A stretch of 64,000 nucleotides of DNA from Bacteroidales bacterium (lineage in GTDB: Bacteria; Bacteroidota; Bacteroidia; Bacteroidales; BM520): assembly GCA_031276035.1 (NCBI GenBank), contig JAISNV010000021.1, forward strand, positions 25,857 through 89,856. Reading direction: 5' to 3'. Under the pieces are notes generated by a model. It was not told the DNA's origin. It ran no database searches and was given only the letters and a program-made list of their open reading frames with translations. This document shows positions 1-8,395 of this stretch, piece after piece (the first letter of the stretch is position 1; every line of letters begins with the position of its first letter). A program made the translations under genes and the position numbers.

Positions 1-10
1 TTATAAGCAC

Positions 11-38
11 AAAAAAAAGAGCCCCTAAAAAGAGGCTC
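11..38 (-). terminator. Rho-independent terminator of the phage lysis operon
   Basis: Read on the minus strand, a 7-bp stem (one G-U pair) at 19-38 with a 6-nt loop is followed by a run of eight T at 11-18. It lies about 100 bases past the stop of the last leftward gene, so it probably ends the late transcript. The stretch between it and that gene holds no further gene. Confidence 0.8.
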
Positions 39-139
39 CCTGTAATAACAACTGAAAAATAAACTTCAATTGAGAATAATTCAATATTTAGTTGCAAAAA
101 TAATATTAATTACGATATTCTCGTAGTTTATCGCAATTT

Positions 140-667
140 TTATTTATTTTTTTTGTAATGCCTTTCAACAAGGTATTTCATTAAGAAAATTAATATAAAG
201 AAAATCAATAAAGGCAATACCGAAAGCAGATTAGCTCCGAAACTGGGTTTTGATTTCGTTTCTTCGTCTTGCTGAATCTTTGCATTCGAATTATCGTTTT
301 TTTCATCTTCCTTTTCGTTGATGTTTTCAGTTAACCCTTTTTGTTCGGTTTCATCTGTTTTTGTGGTTTGCTCAATAGAAGTTACATCAACATCGGGCGG
401 AATAATTATATTTCCTTTCGGCGTAATAATGATAGGTTCTTTTGGTTTAACCTCATTTGCCGAATTATTCTCCTCTTTAGGTTTAATATTAATCTTTGTA
501 GTGGTGATAGTCGTTTTATCTGTGCGTGTTGTATCGACAACGGTTATATTGATTTCTTTTGAAACTTCCTTAATATCATTCTGAACTTCAATATTAGTAG
601 TTAATTTCTTTTGCGTATTACAGGAAAAGAAAAGTAGTGCAATTAAGATGTATAGTAGTTTTTTCAT
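140..667 (-). CDS. Candidate unimolecular spanin (lipoprotein with C-terminal membrane anchor)
   Basis: A 175-residue protein. The N-terminus is a lipoprotein signal (positive start, hydrophobic core, then FFSC with the Cys at about residue 16). The middle is hydrophilic, rich in Thr, Lys, Glu and Asn, and probably extended. Residues ~148-166 form one hydrophobic helix, followed by a basic tail (ERHYKKNK). A lipid anchor at one end and a transmembrane helix at the other is the layout of unimolecular spanins such as T1 gp11, which link outer and inner membrane and help fuse them at lysis. The start overlaps the endolysin stop by four bases (ATGA), and it is the last gene before a terminator. 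No sequence similarity to known spanins was checked; the call rests on topology and position. Confidence 0.6.
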   Translation of the reverse strand: MKKLLYILIALLFFSCNTQKKLTTNIEVQNDIKEVSKEINITVVDTTRTDKTTITTTKINIKPKEENNSANEVKPKEPIIITPKGNIIIPPDVDVTSIEQTTKTDETEQKGLTENINEKEDEKNDNSNAKIQQDEETKSKPSFGANLLSVLPLLIFFILIFLMKYLVERHYKKNK

Positions 668-1113
668 AATCTTTCTCCCTTATAGCTTGAATTATATAAT
701 ACTTGATGGCGGTTACGCCGTTTCATCGTAAAAGATAGATGAACGAATGACGGATAAGCAATCATCTGGTCGAATTCGAGTTTTAATTCATTAACTTTCT
801 TCATCACCTGAATTGTAGATATAAAAACTGTCCTTCCGTTTTCCTTGATATAAAACTTGCAATCCGCAGCCTCTGCCGTTGTATGTTGCGACATATCAGC
901 TCCGCCAACTTTGCGGTTAAGCCTATCACAGCGATACCCTGACGATATCAAACAGCTCCAACCTGTATTATCGCATAATGGTTGCAATAGGTTGTTGACT
1001 AGCGCAACAATATTTTCTCTTAAATTTGCAGGCATAGCATTATCAATCCCATAAGCTAAAGCGGTTTCGCTTTTTTCAAATTCTTCTAATGTGAAATTAT
1101 TACTTATTTTCAT
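664..1113 (-). CDS. Phage endolysin, peptidase M15 family (D-Ala-D-Ala carboxypeptidase-like)
   Basis: A 149-residue protein with the zinc peptidase pattern of M15: SQH at 75-77, Asp84 in the H-x6-D spacing, and a later His125 in FVHLS. These are the three expected zinc ligands. The family cleaves peptide cross-links in peptidoglycan, and a gene of this kind beside a holin-like and a spanin-like gene is the phage endolysin. No signal peptide is seen, so release would depend on a holin. An upstream ATG at 1143 is possible, but the start at 1113 gives a shorter overlap (14 nt) with the preceding gene and begins at the conserved fold (KISNNFTLEEF). Confidence 0.8.
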   Translation of the reverse strand: MKISNNFTLEEFEKSETALAYGIDNAMPANLRENIVALVNNLLQPLCDNTGWSCLISSGYRCDRLNRKVGGADMSQHTTAEAADCKFYIKENGRTVFISTIQVMKKVNELKLEFDQMIAYPSFVHLSFTMKRRNRHQVLYNSSYKGERL

Positions 1114-1474
1114 TTCTCGACCTTTCATAATTTTCTTCTTCAATCTTCTTTTGCATTGCCAATACTGGGCATTCGTTTTTATTCTTACAGCCTTTAGCTT
1201 GAATGATTATTATTTTCTTTTCATGATATTTAATGTTTTGCTCTTTATTGGCAGCCTCGAGGGCTGATATAACACCGTCGCGCTCCCCAAGCAATCTGTA
1301 TAAGTCTGTAATTTGCTTGCCCTGCAACTCAATTTGTGATTTCATTGTTTCAAATTCAGATGTAGAGGCTTCTGCATTTTTTAATCTTTTGTTTTGTTTA
1401 AAGAATAAAAAAGTTGATAAAAGAGAAATCCCCCCCGAGCTTACAACAATTGCAATAATATTCGTCCAATCCAT
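1100..1474 (-). CDS. Holin-like small membrane protein
   Basis: A 124-residue protein with one transmembrane helix at about residues 5-25, then a long charged helical part likely to form a coiled coil, and a Cys-containing end (AKGCKNKNECPV). This kind of protein is usual just before the endolysin in Bacteroides-type prophages, where it is taken to be a holin or lysis accessory. Only the membrane topology and the place in the lysis cassette support this. It overlaps the endolysin gene at its 3' end. Confidence 0.5.
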   Translation of the reverse strand: MDWTNIIAIVVSSGGISLLSTFLFFKQNKRLKNAEASTSEFETMKSQIELQGKQITDLYRLLGERDGVISALEAANKEQNIKYHEKKIIIIQAKGCKNKNECPVLAMQKKIEEENYERSRNENK

Positions 1475-1488
1475 AGATATATCTTTAT

Positions 1489-1716
1489 TTATTCATTAGT
1501 ATTAGTATTTATTTTCCACTCATCAGAATTAAGAATCTGCCTTAATTCCGGATTGTCATAATTATATTCTTCCAATTTGTCTTCGTCCGTTAAAACAGGT
1601 TCAACAAACTCTTTATGGAGCAGCATTTTCTCGCCGTCAAGGCTTTTTCTTGCGTTTTGTGGCTCGGCAATTCCTTTGCTTTCAAGCCATTGAATTGTAA
1701 CTATTATAAATTTCAT
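1489..1716 (-). CDS. Small phage protein of unknown function
   Basis: A 75-residue, acidic protein between the fibre gene and the holin-like gene. It starts with a short hydrophobic stretch (KFIIVTIQWLES) and then is hydrophilic; no signal peptide or motif is recognised. The position suggests a late gene, perhaps a small fibre-associated or lysis accessory protein. Confidence 0.55.
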   Translation of the reverse strand: MKFIIVTIQWLESKGIAEPQNARKSLDGEKMLLHKEFVEPVLTDEDKLEEYNYDNPELRQILNSDEWKINTNTNE

Positions 1717-1721
1717 ATTAA

Positions 1722-2780
1722 TTAAATTAAAGTATTATTTTTCATTCTATTATATACATTCACACACTGTTCGTAGTTCATGTTTATTCCGTTCCAAACT
1801 GAAAGGGAGCGAATTGCAAGTGCGCCATAGTCGCCGCTTAAATCATTTGCCAATCGCAACGCTCCGGCGGCATCGTTTTGCGCTGGGTTAACCAGGTATT
1901 TATTTCCTAAAAAATCAATTGCGCCGCTTCCTGTTATTGCAAGCGGCATATTAGGGAAGGTTTTATTAGCTCCTATATTCGATTGCTGCCACAAATTAGA
2001 AGAAAGACGATATAATTCTATTCCGTTTCTTCTGAGTATTGGGCTTGTTGTTCCGGTATTTAATGTTTCAAAATCGAATACAAAAGTGTAGTTATTGTTT
2101 GCAAAAGCCGGCAAACTAATAATAGATTGCGCAAAATCGTCAATGCCGTCAGTTACAATGGCGTTTGGATATTCAGCGATTTGCTGAAAGGTTGTATTAA
2201 CATTCATTGTTCCAGCTCCTATTACTGCGAATGAAATAGCTATAAGAGTATTACCTTCATTAGAACTGAATTCATAAATTCCTTCAGAAGTAATGTTTTG
2301 AGTTTTTGCCACTCCGCCTGTGGCTGTTTGAAAAAACCACATTGGTGTTCCATTATACATTATATCTCCTGAAACACGAACTTTGATTGTCTCAACGGCA
2401 CTAATTGTTTTTGAAAGTAAAGTAATCCTTACTGTATCAGATGTAATTACTGCTGTCGAAGTAAAACTATTATCGTTTTTTGTTGAAGTTGTCAAACGTG
2501 ATGAAAAATTCCATTCATTAAAATTTTGCAAATAACCATTCCATCCGCTTAACCCCCCAAAAACAAAGTTATTTAATTGTAGATCGTAACCATTGTTCGT
2601 TAAATCGCTCCATAGATCTCTATTCGAATCCTGATTAGTTCTGCTGGCGGCGTTATAATATGCTAAAAGCGTAGACTTATCGTATTCATTATTGAACACC
2701 TCTTTCCCTTTCGATTTCCAAAGGTTAATATTTCTTCCTTTGGAAACAATCTCGGATATTACTTTCCTTTTAGTTTGCAT
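1722..2780 (-). CDS. Tail fibre or receptor-binding protein with LamG/concanavalin-like fold
   Basis: A 352-residue protein rich in Asn, Thr and Ser, with no signal peptide. The stretch around residues 215-340 (TDGIDDFAQS..., an FVFDFET strand and a final SVWNG segment) resembles the LamG/concanavalin-like jelly roll seen in phage adhesins. It begins three bases after the stop of the 827-residue fibre gene and is read in the same direction, so the two probably act together at the tail tip. The exact receptor cannot be read from the sequence. Confidence 0.55.
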   Translation of the reverse strand: MQTKRKVISEIVSKGRNINLWKSKGKEVFNNEYDKSTLLAYYNAASRTNQDSNRDLWSDLTNNGYDLQLNNFVFGGLSGWNGYLQNFNEWNFSSRLTTSTKNDNSFTSTAVITSDTVRITLLSKTISAVETIKVRVSGDIMYNGTPMWFFQTATGGVAKTQNITSEGIYEFSSNEGNTLIAISFAVIGAGTMNVNTTFQQIAEYPNAIVTDGIDDFAQSIISLPAFANNNYTFVFDFETLNTGTTSPILRRNGIELYRLSSNLWQQSNIGANKTFPNMPLAITGSGAIDFLGNKYLVNPAQNDAAGALRLANDLSGDYGALAIRSLSVWNGINMNYEQCVNVYNRMKNNTLI

Positions 2781-2782
2781 AA

Positions 2783-5266
2783 TTATTCTTTGTAAATTAA
2801 ATAATTGCGGTAGATACTGTTTTGCTCCTCTGGGGTTAAATTATCAAAATCCTCTTTCTTTATAACCCTATCAAATAAAAATTCTTCTTTCCCTGTAGGA
2901 GTGTCAATTGTTATGTTATCCTTTGTGTTTAAATTAACATGTTCCGACTCAGATGCTATTTCTAACCGTTCCTCAGGATTTACCTTTGTGCGAGTAAAAT
3001 CCCAACCATCTGACGCCGACACCGGAAACTGATTTACCTCGGTAACTGCCGCGTCAAACGGTATTGTCACATTGTCAACAAGCCATTTCCCTGTGTCAAA
3101 TGAATAAACCTCAGTCATCCATGAGAAGTCATTATTATAAAGTACAATGCCACCCGAGTCAACATCAATTCTAAACCAACTGTTACCGTCAGAACTTGTG
3201 AAATCAATATTACCGGTATTTGCAAGCTCATCAGGGTCTGGCAATAAATTTGTGTCTTGAAACAAGATTTTTTGTCCTGCCTTTACAGTGTCTCCAATTT
3301 TGAGTTCTGATACTTTCGCGCCATATTCACCAATGAACATGCCTACCGCTTGGGTACCATCTTGTTTTTCGAATAATAATTTTTTGCCATTCTTGAATGC
3401 AAGATCAGAATTAATTAGTTGTGTTTGGATACTTTCCTTCAAAATAACATTGTCCTTAAGATTGGAAACAATATCATTAACGTTTTCGATTAACGTATAT
3501 AATTCCGACATTGCATAACCGGTGTACCACACGCCAAGCAATGTCGTTTGAACGATTGAATACACCGGCGGGTCAGATTCATTGGGTTCCATTATCACAC
3601 CGATCGCATCGCCTTGCTTGCCGTCATTGTTGGCGAAAACGCTAATTGTGGCAAATCGAACACCGCTCATCTGTGTAACTTTTACTTGAACGGAATTGTA
3701 CTCCACGTTAACATCGTCTTCGCCAAGCCAACCTCGCAATTGTAGCCTTAAGGTGTTGTATGTGTCCTGGTATGCTTGGCTCCCCTCGCCCGTGAACGCA
3801 GGTATAACCATTGCGCCTTTAACTTTATAATTTCCAACAGCAAGGTTTAGCACATTAATTGGGCTCGCATTTTTACCCATTAAGTACTGCCACTCGGTGT
3901 AATCCACCCAAAAAGATACATCCGACCAATTGTCGAGGCTCACTCCTATATACTGCTTGTTTTGCCATGTGTCAGCATTTATCTGGTATGCCATAATCAT
4001 ACCGGGCTTACGAACGCCAACCGGAACTGCAGCTATAGCTGTGTCTAAAGTATAATATCCTTCTGATAATGGAGTATGTACAGTTACATTATATATATCC
4101 GGATTAATTTCTATATCTGAACCACCTCTTACTTTTCCGCCTTTAAAAATGGAACGATGAAGCCCAACGCCAGATTCATAATAAAACCCTGAATAGTTAA
4201 ATGTATCTCCTGTGGCTGCCAAAGCATCACGGTCGATTATCATATAAGAATTGCCGTTAATCCCTTTCCAATAATTGCCGTTTTCATCTTTAGTACAATC
4301 GAATAATATTATACTCTGGGCATTTGAATCGTCGAATGGTAAATTGGGCAACATACGAGCTATATTTATTCTTATTATCTTTATATTATTTTCAACAACC
4401 CCATCAACAGAAGTTATGAAATACTTATATGTTGCATCTCTATCAATATCAAGGTAAATATCAAGTAGAAACTTGTTCATTCCATATCCGACAATCTCCC
4501 ATGTAAAAGGGTAATCATCATCATAAGGATACTTATCTAAGCGGCTTACTTCGTTTAAAGTATTCCGATAAAGATTAAATCGCACATCAATACTTGGATT
4601 TAATGAGAACCTAACTATGATATCTGTATTATCAATATTTGCAAGTGAAGCCATACAGACAACGTATTTAGTTCCGGAAGGCACAGCCGTTTGTGTTCCA
4701 TTCTGGGTAACCGTATAGCTTATTTGACGAAAATTTGAATCAAAAAAAGCTATCTGTGTCAAGTTATTAAAATAACAAATTGTACTGCCGGATGATACTT
4801 CGATAAAATCACTTATAGCATATGAAGCACTAACGACAGGTCTTTGAGGAACGCCACTCCACGCCCAACCTCTTTTCCAAGCACTGGGAGAAAGAAGATT
4901 GTTCTGATTCTTATTAATTAAATCATCAGTATAAGGAAATTTTCCACCCTTATACTCATTGTAAGCAATGGGAATATCAACAGCCTGCCAACCTGTCGCC
5001 GTGTTGATTATTGCCGAAAGCCCGTTTGTCGTGATATTTCCATGATTGGGAAATGTCGCTGCTACCGATGTAAGGTAAAAAACATTGTTGTCAAAACTTT
5101 CAGCCGCCATATTGGGCGTTATAATTCCCTTGAAAGTCCTGTCGTTGCCTATTGCGTTGATAATAGACAAAAGAACCTGTTGCATTAGGTTTCCGGTTAT
5201 TTCCTGATTGCCGTTCTGTTTTATCAGCTCCTGAATAGAAGCTATTAGATTGATATTATTTGCCAT
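2783..5266 (-). CDS. Large tail fibre / baseplate protein
   Basis: An 827-residue phage protein. The N-terminal ~120 residues (helical start, then GNDRTFKGIITP...) look like the attachment part of Bacteroides phage fibres. The middle is beta-rich with many aromatic and Asp/Asn residues, and the C-terminus has a short charged helix (KKEDFDNLTPEEQ). There is no enzyme motif that I recognise. It lies downstream of the tail tip genes and upstream of the LamG-like protein in one leftward operon, so it is most likely host-contacting. Confidence 0.6.
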   Translation of the reverse strand: MANNINLIASIQELIKQNGNQEITGNLMQQVLLSIINAIGNDRTFKGIITPNMAAESFDNNVFYLTSVAATFPNHGNITTNGLSAIINTATGWQAVDIPIAYNEYKGGKFPYTDDLINKNQNNLLSPSAWKRGWAWSGVPQRPVVSASYAISDFIEVSSGSTICYFNNLTQIAFFDSNFRQISYTVTQNGTQTAVPSGTKYVVCMASLANIDNTDIIVRFSLNPSIDVRFNLYRNTLNEVSRLDKYPYDDDYPFTWEIVGYGMNKFLLDIYLDIDRDATYKYFITSVDGVVENNIKIIRINIARMLPNLPFDDSNAQSIILFDCTKDENGNYWKGINGNSYMIIDRDALAATGDTFNYSGFYYESGVGLHRSIFKGGKVRGGSDIEINPDIYNVTVHTPLSEGYYTLDTAIAAVPVGVRKPGMIMAYQINADTWQNKQYIGVSLDNWSDVSFWVDYTEWQYLMGKNASPINVLNLAVGNYKVKGAMVIPAFTGEGSQAYQDTYNTLRLQLRGWLGEDDVNVEYNSVQVKVTQMSGVRFATISVFANNDGKQGDAIGVIMEPNESDPPVYSIVQTTLLGVWYTGYAMSELYTLIENVNDIVSNLKDNVILKESIQTQLINSDLAFKNGKKLLFEKQDGTQAVGMFIGEYGAKVSELKIGDTVKAGQKILFQDTNLLPDPDELANTGNIDFTSSDGNSWFRIDVDSGGIVLYNNDFSWMTEVYSFDTGKWLVDNVTIPFDAAVTEVNQFPVSASDGWDFTRTKVNPEERLEIASESEHVNLNTKDNITIDTPTGKEEFLFDRVIKKEDFDNLTPEEQNSIYRNYLIYKE

Positions 5267-5280
5267 TTTATTATTAATTT

Positions 5281-6183
5281 TTAATTTTCTACAAAAAAGT
5301 CGTTGTTAAAGTCGTTGTTAAAGTCGCCTTTTTCTCCCGGTGTTGGTGGGTCGGGGATAACAGGCGGCGGAAGTGGTGATGCTGTGCTGTTTATTTTCTT
5401 TGCTATCGCCTGGCAATGAAACTCTACTTCTATGTTCGCAATATCCGCAACCGTTCCCCATGAAGGAGTGATAAGAATTTCATCACTTCTGTAAGTGCGT
5501 GAAAACTCTCTATCGTGAATATAGACGTTATCGCTTAACCTAACCAGTCTTAAACAGTCACACAGGTATTCGGGAGCACCAAAAACAAACCTGAATATTT
5601 TCTCTGCAATCTGTTTTATGGGGTAAAAATATCCGTCCAATGTCTCTGCCTCGTCGGTAAATTCATATTCGGGTCTTCTTATATCAGCACATAGATATAG
5701 CCTGTTAGAGAAATTACCATCATAAAACATTATTTGGTCGTCCTCGAAATAAAAGCTATCACCGTCAAACCATTCAAGGCATACCATCTTGGAAGCGTTA
5801 CACCAATTAAATATATCGCTGTACCAAGTTTCGATACCGTCGGAAATGATTAAGTAATATTGCCCGTTTGGATTATTCAGACCTAAATACCAACCCCTGC
5901 ATATTATTACATCAATATCATAGTCGTTAAGATATTTAATCTCCAATCCGCCGTAACTAATTGCATTGCCTGTTATATTAACCTGCTGTCCTGTGATGTA
6001 ATCTACGAGAATAACAGAGGTAATAAGATTTGACCTATGCTCTCTGTTAATCTGAAATGTAGGAAGCATATCATTTGGAGTAGCTAAATTAAAGGCACGA
6101 CCATAGGCATAAAAATTCTTAGGACTTTGCTCGTTCAGCGACTTATAAAAAGGCAATATGCTGTAATTGTTATTCGGTGTCAT
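5281..6183 (-). CDS. Tail tip / baseplate protein with C-terminal Asn-Asp repeat
   Basis: A 300-residue protein with many Tyr, Trp and Asp residues, overlapping the 741-residue tail gene by 14 bases. Near the C-terminus there is a proline-rich linker (LPPPVIPDPPTPG) followed by the small repeat GDFNNDFNNDFF. The same kind of motif (GDFNNDYNEDF) occurs in the neck-region protein at 14083-15411, which hints at a shared role in binding or metal coordination. The position between tail proteins and fibres argues for the tail tip. Confidence 0.5.
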   Translation of the reverse strand: MTPNNNYSILPFYKSLNEQSPKNFYAYGRAFNLATPNDMLPTFQINREHRSNLITSVILVDYITGQQVNITGNAISYGGLEIKYLNDYDIDVIICRGWYLGLNNPNGQYYLIISDGIETWYSDIFNWCNASKMVCLEWFDGDSFYFEDDQIMFYDGNFSNRLYLCADIRRPEYEFTDEAETLDGYFYPIKQIAEKIFRFVFGAPEYLCDCLRLVRLSDNVYIHDREFSRTYRSDEILITPSWGTVADIANIEVEFHCQAIAKKINSTASPLPPPVIPDPPTPGEKGDFNNDFNNDFFVEN

Positions 6184-8395
6184 ATCTTAATGTGGCTCTG
6201 ACAAGCCTGCTGTCTAATGAAATTGTATAACTGTCTATCTGTCCGTTACCTAAATCCGTTGTTACTAATTTAGTTGTGTCTAAATCGTATAGACTCGGAA
6301 AACTTACTTCTTGTGTCTTGTTCTTCGATACTCCTATGGTCTCAACCTCTTGATTATTGATAAGAAGTTTTTTACTCGGTTTATCGAATTTATGATAATT
6401 GATAGCAAGGAAATAAATACTTAACGTACCGTTTTGGAGTACTAATTTATCTTTTGTTCCGTCGTTAAGTGTAACGTATCTTACGCTATAATCATCACCG
6501 TTTTTATCGCATGAAAACAGAGTGAAACCGTCTTTATTTATATCTTCAGGAGAAACAAGAGCAAAATCAATGTCGGTGTCGCATTCTATACTAAGAGTTG
6601 TTATTGCTCCGTCTTTTGCATAAGCTGCGAGAATCTCAATCGGATAACCCTCGAATATTGTTGACTGTTTATCTTGCAACTTAAGCACTATTTGAGCTGA
6701 TATATTAGATAAATCATATTTGTATTTATTTCGGCAATAAGCCCAATCTTTACCCGAACGTTGAAAGATTTCTTTTAACGAAAATCCTACTTCCGGCTCT
6801 GAATAACTAAACCCATTTCTGAAATAATAGACATGTTCAATCCTTAACCTGTTTTGCTCGTCGATATACCAACCCAGATTGTAAGCATTACAAATGGTAT
6901 CTAATAACTTTCTTAATGTTATGGTTAATTTCTGTGCCGGCTGCGTATATTCTCCGTGCAGGATATTCGTGTTCTGTGTCAAAAACAAATGTCCTACATT
7001 AGGAAACAAGCTAAGGGACGAATATAATACCATGCTATACTCAGGCGTTGCCTCGTGTGTTATTCCTGTGCCTAATTTTTGCAGTATAACGTTTATACTG
7101 TCGGCGAATGAATAAGCATCGTTTAGCGTTCTATTAGCTCTTGCCTGTTCTTCCAATTGAAAGATTTCATCGGAGAAAGTAAACCATAATGAAAATGCTC
7201 TCCATGATTGTTTACCGACTGCAAAGAAAGTTTTATCTTCAATATCAGGGGGTAAATAGTAATCCACTTGCGAATTATAGAGTAGTCCCCATTGTGTGGG
7301 TGTTTTTGTGTTGTTTCCTATTAAATAGATTAAATCTTTTAATTGGTTTATGTCTGTTGGATAGCATTTAGAATAATTTCTGTTTTCGCTTGAAATATCT
7401 TCTTGAGGAATATCAAAAGTATCATTTCCTTGAAAGGTATCGACGTCTAAGAGCCAACGAGCATATAATTTTGTTTCTGAAAATTCATTTGCATTAGCTG
7501 CAATAACTCCAGTATTCCCAACATCTACTTGAAAAGGTTTTAAATCCCCATAGTTTTCACCCTCTATCCAATTTTGAAACATATAAGGAATACCACCACT
7601 GCATTCTATTATAATATCATTATTGCCATTTGTTTGATCTATGAACATCCAATACCATACCCCACCTTCCATATAACCCTGTAATAGGTAATCATTATTC
7701 TGTGTATTTCTAAATTGCACATCTGAACCAAATACTATAGTGTCGATTCGATTAGTTGGAATTCTAAAAGAATATTCTCCTGAATATTTTTCATATTCAT
7801 TCAAGAATTTTATATTATACGTTATTATTCTTGCAGCAATCGCAAAATGCAATTCTTCCATCTGTTCACCACTATCAATAGTATTACATGCCTGTTCCCA
7901 ATTATTACCCGCCATAAAGTTCTGTAATGATGTTTCACCGAGTGCATACATCTGCAAGCATGGTCTAATATCGTAATTAATACGTTTTATCACAGGCGCA
8001 AACTCAATCAAATTAAACTCCCTGTCAATATCAGTAAGGAATTGAGAGTAACCGTCAAACTCCTTAACCGAAAAGGCAACATTATAATCATCCTTATTAA
8101 AATAGCAATCGGTATAAAAAAACTTACCCCTTGCATAAGGTTGCCAAGAACGTCCCCTGTCATAAGAGATATGACAGTTAAGAATAATTTCTTCATCAAA
8201 ACTGAAATTCTTCTGTAAAACACGAACGTCACCTTTTAACAGCACTATCGAGCCGTTTAGTTTGGTTCTGTAGAAATAACTTCCTTCCTGACGTGATACT
8301 CCTTTTGAAACATCACCGTTGAAGATTGCTTTTACTGCGAATGTATCGCCTTGTTGGTTTTCCAACTCAAATTTGTAGATCGGACTAATTTGCAT
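6170..8395 (-). CDS. Distal tail / tail-tip protein
   Basis: A 741-residue protein directly downstream of the tape measure gene (10-base overlap). In siphoviruses this place is held by the distal tail and tail-associated proteins. The N-terminal ~120 residues are beta-rich with a pattern typical of tail hub proteins (KFELENQQGDTF..., YDRGRSWQPYARGKFF). No lysozyme or peptidase motif is seen. The call comes mostly from gene order. Confidence 0.55.
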   Translation of the reverse strand: MQISPIYKFELENQQGDTFAVKAIFNGDVSKGVSRQEGSYFYRTKLNGSIVLLKGDVRVLQKNFSFDEEIILNCHISYDRGRSWQPYARGKFFYTDCYFNKDDYNVAFSVKEFDGYSQFLTDIDREFNLIEFAPVIKRINYDIRPCLQMYALGETSLQNFMAGNNWEQACNTIDSGEQMEELHFAIAARIITYNIKFLNEYEKYSGEYSFRIPTNRIDTIVFGSDVQFRNTQNNDYLLQGYMEGGVWYWMFIDQTNGNNDIIIECSGGIPYMFQNWIEGENYGDLKPFQVDVGNTGVIAANANEFSETKLYARWLLDVDTFQGNDTFDIPQEDISSENRNYSKCYPTDINQLKDLIYLIGNNTKTPTQWGLLYNSQVDYYLPPDIEDKTFFAVGKQSWRAFSLWFTFSDEIFQLEEQARANRTLNDAYSFADSINVILQKLGTGITHEATPEYSMVLYSSLSLFPNVGHLFLTQNTNILHGEYTQPAQKLTITLRKLLDTICNAYNLGWYIDEQNRLRIEHVYYFRNGFSYSEPEVGFSLKEIFQRSGKDWAYCRNKYKYDLSNISAQIVLKLQDKQSTIFEGYPIEILAAYAKDGAITTLSIECDTDIDFALVSPEDINKDGFTLFSCDKNGDDYSVRYVTLNDGTKDKLVLQNGTLSIYFLAINYHKFDKPSKKLLINNQEVETIGVSKNKTQEVSFPSLYDLDTTKLVTTDLGNGQIDSYTISLDSRLVRATLRYDTE

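Noticed and set aside
1722..5266. Diversity-generating retroelement acting on the fibre genes
   Set aside because: No reverse transcriptase gene and no template/variable repeat pair were seen.
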